NCBI GenBank assembly: GCA_964461885.1
Contig: CAYWVY010000010.1
Span: 1 to 39,314 of the forward strand
Length of the DNA stretch: 39,314 nt
From: UBA288 sp964461885
Lineage (GTDB): Archaea; Halobacteriota; Methanomicrobia; Methanomicrobiales; Methanospirillaceae
Direction of reading: 5' to 3'
Position numbers and translations under genes: made by a program
Notes under the pieces: model-generated
Databases searched by the model: none
Told to the model about the DNA's origin: nothing
The model's input: only the letters and a program-made list of their open reading frames with translations
Shown: in pieces, positions 14,726 through 22,122 of the stretch
Layout of the letters: each line of letters begins with the position of its first letter
Position numbering within the stretch: the stretch's first letter is position 1

Positions 14726-16774
14726 ATGATCGGGTACGGCGACCAGGTCCTTTACGTGCTCAGCTGGCTAGCGGTCCTCAAACTGCTGCAGCTCTCGGTC
14801 TGGCCCGTGCTCCGCCCCCTCTTCGGCCGGCTCGCGTACCCGGCCGCGTACACGACCTCGCTCCTGCTCCTCCTGCTCGGCTCGTTCTACCTCGGGCTCG
14901 CCCACCTGCCCACCTGGCTCGTGATCGCTCCGTTCCTGATCCTGCTCGGCGCCGGGCTGGCGCGGCGGCAGTACAGCCGGGCCGAGTGGGAGGGCGTTGC
15001 GAGGTGGGACCTCGTCTTTCTCGTCTTCTTCCTCTTCGTGCTCGAGCTCCGGTTCTTCAACCCGTACGTCTCGCACTTTTCGGAGCAGTTCATGGACCTG
15101 GCCTGGGTGGCCTCGATCATGCGGAACCCGATCGTGACGCCGCTCGATCCCTGGTTCGCGGGCGGGACGCTCGATATCTACTACTACCTGGGCCACTGGC
15201 TGATGGCCCAGCTCGGCCTGGTGGCCGGCGTTCCCGCGCGGGTCGTCTTCAACCTGGTCCTCCCGACCGTGATGGCGATATCGGCAGTCAACTGCTACCT
15301 GATCGGCCATGTCCTGCTCGAGCGCTACCGCTGGCTCCCGCTCGGGCTGCTCGTCCTCGTCAACCCGACCGTTCTCGTCCAGCTGGCCTCCGGCACGGCC
15401 CTCATCCCGGCGCTCGACCGATCGCGCCACGCGATCGCGCACGGGCTGACCGAGTACCCGCTCTTCTCGATGATCCTCGGAGACCCGCACGCGCTCGTGA
15501 TGGGCATGATCAACCAGCTCTTCCTGATCGCGCTGCTGGCCTTCGCGTGGACGCGCTGGCCCGGGCTGTCGAGCCGGCAGCGCTGGGGACTGATGGGTCT
15601 CTCGGCCCTCTCGCTCGGCGCGATGCCGGGGATCAACTCCTGGGACGTGCTGGTCTACGGCCCGCTCGTGGTCGTCACGGGCCTCCTCCTCTGGTGGCGC
15701 GCCCGCCCCGAAGGCGGCGCCGCCGCGAGGCAGGCCCTCCTCTTCTCGGTCGTCGTCCCGGCTGTCGGGCTCGCCCTTTACCTTCCCTACCTGCTCGCGA
15801 TCCAGCCCGGCTCGGTCCACGGGGTGCTGCCGGTCCTCGCTCCGTCCGAACCGATCTCGTTCCTGCTGACCCACGGGTTCTTCTTCGCCGTGGTCGCAGT
15901 CGCGATCGCCCCGCAGGTGCGGCGACAGCCGTTCCTGCTCCTGGTCGCCGTCCCGTTCGCCTTCCTGGGCTACTACTCGGCGGGCATCGCGGCGGTCCTG
16001 CTCGCGTACATGCTGGTACGCAGGACAGGGCGCTTCGAGGACCTGATCGTCGTCGCCGGGCTCGCGCTGGTCCTCTTCGTCGAGCTCTTCTACTTCCGCG
16101 AGATCTTCGACAACGAGTACTTCCGCATGAACACGATGCATAAGATCTACTACATCGCCTGGCTCATGCTCGGCACCGGCTGCGCGGTCCTGATCGGGCG
16201 GTGGCTCGCGGGGCGCCCCCGGCCCGTTCTGCCCTCTCCCGCCGCACGGACGGTGGTCGCGGCAGTCGCCGTCGCAGCGCTCCTCGCGTTCCCCGTCGTC
16301 ATCCAGCCCGATATCGGGTACGGCCTTCTCGGGATCGACTTCGGCGGCGGGGATCGCACCCTCGACGGGCTTGCCTACCTCGACTCCACGCACCCGGGGG
16401 ATGCAGAGGCCGTCCGGTTCCTGGAGTCCTACCCGGGAGCGCGCGGCATCGTCGAAGCCGTCGGCGACGACTACAGCTACGGCGCGCCGATCGCGTCGTT
16501 CACCGGCATCCCCACGATCATCGGAAAACGGTCGCACGAGCTCCAGTGGCGGGCCAACGACGACGGCTGGTGGTGGACCCGTATTCCGGATGTCGAGCGG
16601 TGCTACCAGGAGCCCGATCAAACGGTGGCGCTGATGCGGCAGTACGGCTGCGAACTCCTATACGTCGGCGACCTCGAGCGGGAGAAGTACGCGGTGAACC
16701 TGCCGTCGAGCGGCCTCGAGACGATCTACGACCGGTATGGGGTGCAGATCTACCGGATCCCGGGTGGCCCGTGA
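14726..16774 (+). CDS. DUF2298 ('YYY') multi-pass membrane protein, second copy
   Basis: The 682-residue paralogue follows the first copy after 3 bases and matches it along its whole length: LDPWFAGG (Asp141), DIYYYLGHWLM, GAMPGINSWDVLVYGP, YFRMNTMHKIYYIAW, then a soluble C-terminal part with LDGLAYLDSTHPGDAEAVRFL-like and GDDYSYGAPIASFTG blocks, and an almost identical ending (YDRYGVQIYRIPGG versus YDRDGVQIYRRAEA). This indicates an old tandem duplication with substantial divergence, so the copies probably act on different substrates or as a heterodimer. It is the last gene of the five-gene run starting at 9803. GT-C-like glycosyl transfer on the outer face of the membrane is the working idea, not established. 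Confidence 0.85.
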   Translation: MIGYGDQVLYVLSWLAVLKLLQLSVWPVLRPLFGRLAYPAAYTTSLLLLLLGSFYLGLAHLPTWLVIAPFLILLGAGLARRQYSRAEWEGVARWDLVFLVFFLFVLELRFFNPYVSHFSEQFMDLAWVASIMRNPIVTPLDPWFAGGTLDIYYYLGHWLMAQLGLVAGVPARVVFNLVLPTVMAISAVNCYLIGHVLLERYRWLPLGLLVLVNPTVLVQLASGTALIPALDRSRHAIAHGLTEYPLFSMILGDPHALVMGMINQLFLIALLAFAWTRWPGLSSRQRWGLMGLSALSLGAMPGINSWDVLVYGPLVVVTGLLLWWRARPEGGAAARQALLFSVVVPAVGLALYLPYLLAIQPGSVHGVLPVLAPSEPISFLLTHGFFFAVVAVAIAPQVRRQPFLLLVAVPFAFLGYYSAGIAAVLLAYMLVRRTGRFEDLIVVAGLALVLFVELFYFREIFDNEYFRMNTMHKIYYIAWLMLGTGCAVLIGRWLAGRPRPVLPSPAARTVVAAVAVAALLAFPVVIQPDIGYGLLGIDFGGGDRTLDGLAYLDSTHPGDAEAVRFLESYPGARGIVEAVGDDYSYGAPIASFTGIPTIIGKRSHELQWRANDDGWWWTRIPDVERCYQEPDQTVALMRQYGCELLYVGDLEREKYAVNLPSSGLETIYDRYGVQIYRIPGGP

Positions 16775-16862
16775 TCGCGCCGCATGCATGGGAATCGCCG
16801 TGAATCGCTGCGTTATTCCGGTTTTTCGGTCAGTTTCGCAAACCTTTATGAATACTCCGTGG

Positions 16863-16872
16863 AAAAATATAT
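16863..16872 (+). promoter_or_regulatory. TATA box of the rpl7ae operon
   Basis: AAAAATATAT at 16863-16872 is a near-ideal archaeal TATA element, about 65 bases before rpl7ae. It predicts a transcript start near 16895 and a leader of about 40 bases ending in a GAGGT binding site (about 16923). A weaker AT-rich stretch (AACCTTTATGAAT) lies just upstream. Confidence 0.7.
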
Positions 16873-16934
16873 GGACCCATCCTCACTTGCTGATGAGTGA
16901 TGAAGGAACTACGCAATCCTGAATGAGGTAAGTC

Positions 16935-17303
16935 ATGGCAAAAGGATACATCCGTTACGAGGCTCCCGAGGAGCTCCAGAACAAGGCGCTCGAAGCCCTG
17001 GAACTGGCCCGGGATACCGGCAAGATCAAGAAGGGAGCGAATGAAGCGACAAAAGCCATCGAGCGGTCCACGGCCCAGCTCGTGCTGATCGGCGGCGATG
17101 TCGAGCCCGAGGAGATCGTGATGCACCTGGGCCCGCTCTGCGATGAGAAGCAGATCCCGTACATCTTCGTGAACCGGCAGAACGATATCGGCGCGGCGTC
17201 GGGTCTCGAGGTCGGGTCGACGGCGGCAGCGATCGTCAAGCCCGGCAAGGCGAAGGAGATCGTGGACGAGCTCGGCGGTCAGATCGCGGCCCTGCGCGGG
17301 TGA
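16935..17303 (+). CDS. rpl7ae: 50S ribosomal protein L7Ae
   Basis: A 122-residue kink-turn RNA-binding protein. In archaea L7Ae is part of the large ribosomal subunit and also of box C/D and H/ACA guide RNPs and RNase P. Diagnostic sequence is GANEATKAIERSTAQLVLIGGDVEP (about residues 34-58, abbreviated), followed by LGPLCDEKQIPYIFV and a C-terminal AAIVKPGKAKEIVDEL. ATG 16935 follows a GAGGT binding site. It heads a four-gene cluster with rps28e (5 bases away), rpl24e and ndk, a standard euryarchaeal order. Confidence 0.97.
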   Translation: MAKGYIRYEAPEELQNKALEALELARDTGKIKKGANEATKAIERSTAQLVLIGGDVEPEEIVMHLGPLCDEKQIPYIFVNRQNDIGAASGLEVGSTAAAIVKPGKAKEIVDELGGQIAALRG

Positions 17304-17308
17304 AGTGA

Positions 17309-17518
17309 ATGGCTGACGATGGAACGCCTGCAGAGGTCGTCGAAGTGATCGGCAGCACCGGCATGCACGGCGAGGCGATGCAGGTCAAGGCCCGGGTCCT
17401 CGAGGGCAACAACAAGGGTCGCATCATCACGCGGAACACGGTCGGACCGATCCGCGAGGGCGACATCCTGATGCTCCTCGAGACCGAGCGCGAGGCGAAG
17501 AAGCTCTCGCGGAGATAG
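17309..17518 (+). CDS. rps28e: 30S ribosomal protein S28e
   Basis: The 69-residue protein ends with the family hallmark LMLLETEREAKKLSRR and has the typical STGMHGEAMQVKARVLEG N-terminal half and RIITRNTVGPIREGD core, an OB-fold component of the small subunit near the mRNA channel. It starts 5 bases after rpl7ae with a GGTGAAGTGA binding region. Confidence 0.97.
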   Translation: MADDGTPAEVVEVIGSTGMHGEAMQVKARVLEGNNKGRIITRNTVGPIREGDILMLLETEREAKKLSRR

Positions 17519-17522
17519 AGAC

Positions 17523-17714
17523 ATGGTCGATTCGTATACCTGTACGTTCTGCGGCGGCGCGGTCGAGCCCGGCACGGGCAAGATGTTCGTCAAGCGGGAC
17601 GGGACGATCTTCTTCTTCTGCTCGACGAAGTGCCAGAACAATCAGAAACTTGGGCGCGTGCCCCGGCGCGTGGCCTGGACCAAGGCTGGCCGCCGCGCGC
17701 TCGGCAAGGAGTGA
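17523..17714 (+). CDS. rpl24e: 50S ribosomal protein L24e
   Basis: A 63-residue zinc-ribbon ribosomal protein. The four cysteines lie in CTFCGG (residues 6-9) and CSTKC (about 36-40), the L24e zinc site, followed by the basic QKLGRVPRRVAWTKAGRRA tail. It begins 4 bases after rps28e and is followed by ndk, whose binding site GGAG overlaps its last codons. Confidence 0.97.
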   Translation: MVDSYTCTFCGGAVEPGTGKMFVKRDGTIFFFCSTKCQNNQKLGRVPRRVAWTKAGRRALGKE

Positions 17715-17716
17715 TC

Positions 17717-18163
17717 GTGGACCGCACCTTCGTGATGGTCAAGCCCGACGGGGTCCAGCGCGGCCTTGTCGGTGAGATCATCGCCCGGCTCGAGAGGAAG
17801 GGGCTCAAGCTCGTCGCGGCCCGGTTCGAGCGCCTCCCCGAGGAGCGCGTGGACCGGCACTACGCCGAGCACCTCGCGAAGCCCTTCTACCCCGGCCTCA
17901 AGCAGTTCATCATGTCGGGCCCGTGCCTGCTCATGGTGGTCGAGGGGAAGGACGCGGCCCGGACGGTCCGAACGCTGACCGGCGCGACGAACCCGCTCGA
18001 GGCTGCGCCCGGCACGATCCGCGGCGACTTCGGTCTCGAGATCGGCCGGAACGTGATCCACGCGGCGGACTCGCCCGAGTCGGCCGCCCGCGAGATGGGG
18101 ATTCACTTCCCCGACGGTGTGGTCGAGTACGACCGGATCGATGCCGCGGCCCTCTACGAGTAA
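17717..18163 (+). CDS. ndk: Nucleoside diphosphate kinase
   Basis: Transfers the gamma phosphate of ATP to other nucleoside diphosphates through a phosphohistidine. The 148-residue length, the opening DRTFVMVKPDGVQRGLVG and the active-site segment RNVIHAADSPESA with His115 identify it. GTG 17717 is preferred because GGAG (17708-17711) sits 5 bases upstream and gives the usual N-terminus; another in-frame GTG at 17711 overlaps the rpl24e stop. In many archaea infB follows this gene; here a terminator-like T tract and an unrelated lipoprotein gene follow. Confidence 0.96.
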   Translation: MDRTFVMVKPDGVQRGLVGEIIARLERKGLKLVAARFERLPEERVDRHYAEHLAKPFYPGLKQFIMSGPCLLMVVEGKDAARTVRTLTGATNPLEAAPGTIRGDFGLEIGRNVIHAADSPESAAREMGIHFPDGVVEYDRIDAAALYE

Positions 18164-18164
18164 T

Positions 18165-18177
18165 CTTTTCCCTTTTT
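18165..18177 (+). terminator. T-rich terminator after ndk
   Basis: CTTTTCCCTTTTT directly after the ndk stop is a T-tract of the type that ends archaeal transcripts. It separates the ribosomal operon from the TATA box of the next gene. Confidence 0.55.
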
Positions 18178-18193
18178 CCCGCCGATCGGCGCT

Positions 18194-18203
18194 CCTATAT
18201 ATC
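18194..18203 (+). promoter_or_regulatory. TATA box of the Cache-like lipoprotein gene
   Basis: CCTATATATC is centred about 27 bases before ATG 18226, so the mRNA probably starts at or next to the start codon (leaderless). Confidence 0.65.
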
Positions 18204-18225
18204 ACCGCCTCGCACCAGTGAGTGC

Positions 18226-19041
18226 ATGAAGGGTATGCTTCTTCTCGCAGCTCTGCTCGCTATCGCGCTCGCCGCGGCGGGCTGCACCGTGACGAGCCCG
18301 GGGACGGCGACGCCCGGCTCGCCGGACGCCGCCGGCGTGTCCGTAAACGATACACTCCGTGTCTTCGCGACCGGGGCGCAGCAGATGCTCGACCGGGTCG
18401 ACGCGAACGTCTCGGCCGCTGCGACCGCTCTCGGGACGACGGGCCTGAAGGGCCCCGGGGCCGAGGACGTCCTGCTGAATCTCTCCCGGTCGGGGAACTA
18501 CTCGACCGATGCAGTCACGTTCGACACGAACGGCGAGATCCTGGCCGCGATGCCCGGGGACTACCAGTTCGCGATCGGGGCGAATATCCACGGCTCCTCG
18601 AGCGTCCGGGCCGCCCTGAACGGGACTCCGGGCCTGAGCCCGCGGATCAACCTGGTCGAGGGGTACCGGGGCGTGGGGCTGTCCCACCCGGTCAGGAACG
18701 CCAGCGGCGTCGCGGGCGGCGTCTCACTCGCGTTCCGACCCGAAGGGCTGCTCGCCGTCCCGGCCCTGGAGGCGCTCGGCAACACCTCCCATGCGCTCTC
18801 GGCCGTCCAGACCGACGGTATGATCATATTCGACGTGAACCCGCGCATGATCGGCCAGTCGATCCTGAACGCGACCCAGTACGGGGAGGCGACGGACCTC
18901 GCGGCGATCGCGCAGGAGATCGCCTCGACGCCGTCCGGTTTCGGGCGATACGAGGCCAGCGGAACGACGCGTGCCATCGCCTGGAAGACCGTGGGCCTCC
19001 ACGGCACGGAGTGGCGGCTCGTCGTGAACCAGGAACGGTAG
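18226..19041 (+). CDS. Lipoprotein with Cache-like sensor domain
   Basis: The 271-residue product begins with a lipoprotein signal (MKGMLLLAALLAIALAAAGC, Cys20), then a Thr/Pro/Gly linker, a helical segment (residues 45-80, MLDRVDANVSAAATAL) and an alpha/beta region with VTFDTNGEILAAMPGDY, VRAALNGTPGLSPRI and a second similar half with GMIIFDVNPRMIGQSIL and GTEWRLVVNQE. This double arrangement resembles extracellular ligand-binding Cache domains found in sensors. There is no transmembrane helix or output domain, so it would be a surface-bound binding protein. Several N-glycosylation sequons (NVS, NLS, NYS, NAS, NTS, NAT) are present. It has its own TATA box and a terminator-like hairpin downstream, so it is probably monocistronic. 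Confidence 0.7.
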   Translation: MKGMLLLAALLAIALAAAGCTVTSPGTATPGSPDAAGVSVNDTLRVFATGAQQMLDRVDANVSAAATALGTTGLKGPGAEDVLLNLSRSGNYSTDAVTFDTNGEILAAMPGDYQFAIGANIHGSSSVRAALNGTPGLSPRINLVEGYRGVGLSHPVRNASGVAGGVSLAFRPEGLLAVPALEALGNTSHALSAVQTDGMIIFDVNPRMIGQSILNATQYGEATDLAAIAQEIASTPSGFGRYEASGTTRAIAWKTVGLHGTEWRLVVNQER

Positions 19042-19102
19042 GAACGCCCTGCCCCGGACGAAGGGCGATGGGGACAGGTCGAGAACCCGGTGACCCCCCC
19101 CG

Positions 19103-19144
19103 GCATCGGGCCCCCCCTCGAGCGGGATCGGCCGATGCTTTTTT
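19103..19144 (+). terminator. Hairpin plus poly-T after the lipoprotein gene
   Basis: GCATCGG (19103-19109) pairs perfectly with CCGATGC (19132-19138) around a GC-rich loop and is followed by six T (19139-19144), the layout of an intrinsic terminator. Confidence 0.5.
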
Positions 19145-19253
19145 CGATGAAGGTGGCGGCGGTCAACCTCGCCGTGAGAGGATCTGCCCGCGCGGCGGGC
19201 GCAGGAGTGTGCCTCACGGCCCTGGCCCGTCCCGTCCCTGCTCTGGGTGGTGC

Positions 19254-19282
19254 TGACGGCGGGTTGATATCGCCAGCCGTCA
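19254..19282 (+). promoter_or_regulatory. Inverted repeat just upstream of the DUF371 gene
   Basis: TGACGGC (19254-19260) and GCCGTCA (19276-19282) form a perfect 7-base inverted repeat with a 15-base spacer, ending 13 bases before ATG 19296. It could be an operator or an RNA hairpin covering the start; no usual binding site is seen between it and the ATG. The rest of 19145-19253 shows no gene I can support. Confidence 0.35.
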
Positions 19283-19295
19283 CCCGTACTGGGCA

Positions 19296-19715
19296 ATGGC
19301 GGTGCGCGAGCTGATCCGGTGCCGGGGCCATCCGCTGGTCTCGTCGCGCCACCCGACGACATTCGAAGTGACGAAGGACGAGCACCTCACGGCGGCCGGC
19401 GACTGCATCATCGGCGTCGGTGCCGACAGGGGCGCGGCGGACCTCTCGGACGCGTTCCGCGAGGCGCTCGGGCAGGAGGGCGCCGTGCTCGTCACGACCC
19501 TCCGCTGTGACGGCTGCGAGGTCGTTGTCCACTCCGAGGGGCACCCGGGGCTCGCCCTCGACCACCCGACGGACCTCGTCTGGCGCCGATCGGAGCACGT
19601 CTGCGGTCGGACGATCGGGATCCGCTCGGATTACGTGGCCCGGACCCTGCCGCGCGAGCTCGTCGAGCGGCTCCGTGCCGGCGAACCGCTCGAGGCCGAG
19701 CTGGTCGTCCTCTAG
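19296..19715 (+). CDS. DUF371 family protein
   Basis: A 139-residue conserved archaeal protein of unknown function. The family pattern is clear: RCRGHPLVSSRHPTTFEVTK near residues 8-27, then DCIIGVGADRGAADLS, VLVTTLRCDGCEVVVHSEGHP and MGIRSDYVA-like GIRSDYVARTLPRELVERL near the end. It is a compact, cytosolic alpha/beta protein with no transmembrane segment. It converges on xseB, with the two stop codons overlapping by 4 bases. A small inverted repeat lies directly upstream. Confidence 0.88.
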   Translation: MAVRELIRCRGHPLVSSRHPTTFEVTKDEHLTAAGDCIIGVGADRGAADLSDAFREALGQEGAVLVTTLRCDGCEVVVHSEGHPGLALDHPTDLVWRRSEHVCGRTIGIRSDYVARTLPRELVERLRAGEPLEAELVVL

Positions 19716-19894
19716 TCCCGTCCGAGCTCGCTGATCTTCAGCTCGGCCGTAGTCAGCAACTCTTCGCACTGTCGGACGAGCACGGCTCCGCGTTCGTAGA
19801 GCCGGATGCAGTCGTCGAGCCCGGTCCCGTCGTCCTCGAGCTGCCGGACCACATCGCGGAGCTCGGTCACCAGTTCTTCATACGTCTTCGTCAT
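19712..19894 (-). CDS. xseB: Exodeoxyribonuclease VII small subunit
   Basis: A 60-residue helical protein with the XseB pattern YEELVTELRDVVRQLEDDG, then LDDCIRLYERGAVLVRQCEELL, which forms the coiled-coil partner of XseA. The coding sequence overlaps the end of xseA by 17 bases. Length is close to the family's usual 70-80 residues, slightly short at the N-terminus. Confidence 0.92.
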   Translation of the reverse strand: MTKTYEELVTELRDVVRQLEDDGTGLDDCIRLYERGAVLVRQCEELLTTAELKISELGRD

Positions 19895-21167
19895 CGCATA
19901 CCTCTTCGACGATCATCCTCGCGCGCCCCCGGCCGAACCTCGCCGTAACCCGGTCGCCCGGCACGAGTGCGGCGGACGCCCGCACCTGGCGCCCGTCGCG
20001 CTCGACCAGGGCGTATCCGCGGGCCAGCGGTTCGAACGGCGACCGCGCCCGGAGCACGGCCCCAAGCCCCACCAGCTCGGCCCGCCGGCGCTCCAGCGCC
20101 CGGTCGCGCCCGCGTTCCAGCCGCGAGTCGAGCTCGGCCAGCTCCTCGCGCCGCCGGTCGATCCGGAACGCGAGCCTCGCGGGCCTGAGCCGGTCGCGAA
20201 GGTCACGGACCTCGTCGTCGGCCCGCTCCCACCGCCCGTACAGCACGTCGACGAGTCGCCGCCGGGTCTGTCGGAGCTCCTCGAGGAGCACGGCCCGGTC
20301 AGGCGCGACCAGTTCGGCCGCGGCCGACGGGGTCGGAGCCCGCAGGTCGGCCGCGAGATCGCAGAGAGTCACGTCGACCTCGTGCCCGACGGCCGATACC
20401 ACCGGGGTCATGCAGGCAGCGACTGCCCGGACCACGGCTGGATGGTTGAAGGGATAGAGGTCCTCGGTCGATCCCCCGCCGCGCGCCACGACGATCACGT
20501 CGACCAGGCCGTCGACCCGTCGGATCGCGGTTGCGATCTCGAGTTCGGCGCCGTCGCCCTGAACGGAGGTCGGTGAGAGGACGAGCTCGACCGGAAACCG
20601 GCGGCGGAGCACGTTCATGATGTCGTGCAGCACCGCTCCGGTCGGCGAGGTCACGACCCCGACCCGGAGGGGGTAGCGGGGGAGCGCCCGCTTCCGGTAC
20701 TCCTGGAAGCAGCCCTCGGCCCCGAGCTCGCAGCGCCAGCGCTCGACCTGGAGGTACTTCTCCCCGATCCCGGCCTGCTCGATTTCGCGCACGTAGAACT
20801 GGTACCGACCGCCGGCCGCATAGTGCCCGATCGAGCCGAACGCGATCACGGACTGCCCGTCCTCGAGATCGAGCCGCTGCCGCTCCGCATCGCGCCGCCA
20901 GATCACGCAGGGGACCACCGCGTGCTCGCCCCCGCGCTGCTCCGAGAGCGAGAAGTACCGGTGCCCGGACGAGTGGCGGTGGTAGTTCGTGACCTCCCCC
21001 CGGACGAAGCACTCGACCAGGCGTTCGTCGAGCAGGAGGTCGTCGATGATGGCCGCGAGCTCCCCGACCCCGATCACGTGGCGGCCGGGAGGCGACGGGG
21101 CAGGCCGTGTCGGCGCGGGGGGCTTGTCTGTCTCCTCGGGAAAGAGAGACTGCTGGCCCCGATCCAT
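19878..21167 (-). CDS. xseA: Exodeoxyribonuclease VII large subunit
   Basis: Degrades single-stranded DNA from both ends to oligonucleotides, together with XseB. The 429 residues contain an N-terminal OB-fold (about 30-130, with VIGVGELAAIIDDLLLDERL and GEVTNYHRHSSGHRYFSL) and the catalytic domain with LRVGVVTSPTGAVLHDIMN, VARGGGSTEDLYPFN, SAVGHEVDVTLCDLAADLRA and PTPSAAAELV, all hallmark motifs. A coiled-coil arginine-rich stretch (about 300-370) precedes a C-terminal small domain. ATG 21167 has TATA-like sequence about 29 bases upstream on the minus strand, consistent with a leaderless transcript. ExoVII is chiefly bacterial, so this pair probably came by transfer in an ancestor; base composition now matches the neighbours. 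Confidence 0.95.
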   Translation of the reverse strand: MDRGQQSLFPEETDKPPAPTRPAPSPPGRHVIGVGELAAIIDDLLLDERLVECFVRGEVTNYHRHSSGHRYFSLSEQRGGEHAVVPCVIWRRDAERQRLDLEDGQSVIAFGSIGHYAAGGRYQFYVREIEQAGIGEKYLQVERWRCELGAEGCFQEYRKRALPRYPLRVGVVTSPTGAVLHDIMNVLRRRFPVELVLSPTSVQGDGAELEIATAIRRVDGLVDVIVVARGGGSTEDLYPFNHPAVVRAVAACMTPVVSAVGHEVDVTLCDLAADLRAPTPSAAAELVAPDRAVLLEELRQTRRRLVDVLYGRWERADDEVRDLRDRLRPARLAFRIDRRREELAELDSRLERGRDRALERRRAELVGLGAVLRARSPFEPLARGYALVERDGRQVRASAALVPGDRVTARFGRGRARMIVEEVCDDEDV

Positions 21168-21171
21168 GGAT

Positions 21172-21200
21172 CTTCTATATGTCCGGGCTCACGTATAGAT
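21172..21200. promoter_or_regulatory. Overlapping divergent TATA elements between xseA and the TIM-barrel gene
   Basis: CTTCTATATG (21172-21181) lies about 24 bases before the plus-strand ATG 21201, and ATCTATACGT read on the minus strand (about 21191-21200) lies about 29 bases before the xseA ATG. Both genes would be leaderless and share a 33-base promoter region. Confidence 0.55.
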
Positions 21201-22022
21201 ATGGTTCGCTGCTCGGCCTCGACCATGTTCTTTCACGAGTACCCGGTCGAGACCATCCTCGGGTACGCTGAAGCTGCGACGCTCGACGCCGTCGAGTTCT
21301 GGCTCGAGACCCCCCACTTCTGGCTCCGGGGAATGCCCAACGAGGAACTCCGGCAAGCGTTTGCCGCGCATCCTCACCTGGTGCCGGCCTCCGTCCATGC
21401 CCCGATCCTGGACCTGAACCCCTGCTCGATCAACCCGCGCGTGGCCGAGGTCTCGGTCGCGTACGCCATCGAGGCGGTCGCGTTCGCCGAGCGGTTCGGT
21501 GCCGAGGTCGTCACGGTCCACCCTGGACGGAGGACCGCGAAGCGTCCGCCGAGCCCGGACGACTTCCGCCGGTTCGACCGGCTGATCGCGGCCCTCCGCG
21601 AGGCAGCGTCGGGCGTCCACGTCCGCGTCGCGATCGAGAACATGGAGCGGAAGGTCAACAACCTCCTCTCGTCGCCCGACGCGGCCCGCCGGCTCCTTGA
21701 CCAGGAGGACTGGCTCTGGTTCACGCTCGACGTCTCGCACGCGATGGGGTCTTCCCTTGCCGAGGTCGAGGAGTTCATCGACCTCTGCGGCGACCGGCTC
21801 GCGAACGTCCACCTCTCCCGGGCGAACGACGGAAAGATGCACCTCGCCCTCTCCGGCCATCCCGATGGCCGCGCCGTGCTGGAGATGCTCTGTGACGCGC
21901 GCTACACCGGGCCGATCACGCTCGAGCTCGAAGACCTGCGGCTCGACCGGAGTTACACGGCCGACGAAAAGGTGGGCCTCATCGCCTCCGAGTGCGCGTT
22001 CATCCGATCGGTCCTCGGATGA
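21201..22022 (+). CDS. Sugar phosphate isomerase/epimerase-like TIM-barrel protein
   Basis: A 273-residue AP-endonuclease-2/xylose-isomerase-like barrel. Strand-end metal-ligand candidates are visible: EFWLETP near residue 31, SVHAPILDLNP near 64, VVTVHPGRR near 105, VAIENMERK near 145, FTLDVSHAMG near 177, NVHLSRANDGKMHL near 205 and ITLELEDL near 240. The barrel is complete. Enzymes of this superfamily isomerise sugars or cleave abasic DNA; the lack of a specific signature leaves the substrate open. It has its own promoter, shared back to back with xseAB, which could hint at a DNA repair link, but that is weak. Confidence 0.82.
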   Translation: MVRCSASTMFFHEYPVETILGYAEAATLDAVEFWLETPHFWLRGMPNEELRQAFAAHPHLVPASVHAPILDLNPCSINPRVAEVSVAYAIEAVAFAERFGAEVVTVHPGRRTAKRPPSPDDFRRFDRLIAALREAASGVHVRVAIENMERKVNNLLSSPDAARRLLDQEDWLWFTLDVSHAMGSSLAEVEEFIDLCGDRLANVHLSRANDGKMHLALSGHPDGRAVLEMLCDARYTGPITLELEDLRLDRSYTADEKVGLIASECAFIRSVLG

Positions 22023-22076
22023 GCCCCGATTCCGCTATATTTATACTCCGACGCCGCGACTAGGTACTGCATCGTC

Positions 22077-22088
22077 CTTATATACATT
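22077..22088 (+). promoter_or_regulatory. TATA box of the CorC-like gene
   Basis: CCTTATATACAT is centred about 40 bases before ATG 22123 and predicts a start near 22108. A second AT-rich element (GCTATATTTATACT, 22034-22047) lies upstream and could be a secondary promoter. Confidence 0.6.
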
Positions 22089-22122
22089 GGGCGACAGGGC
22101 CGGCACCGCCGGCGTGAACCAG

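Noticed and set aside
14768..16621. Minus-strand open frame of 617 codons
   Set aside because: It is antisense to the second DUF2298 gene, is dominated by Asp/Glu/Arg/Gln repeats and lacks any domain pattern.
16737..16922. 61-codon plus-strand frame after the second DUF2298 gene
   Set aside because: It crosses the TATA box and leader of rpl7ae and has no protein-like pattern.
19090..19314. 74-codon plus-strand frame upstream of DUF371
   Set aside because: It spans a probable terminator and the inverted repeat, overlaps the DUF371 start and has low-complexity Ala/Gly content.
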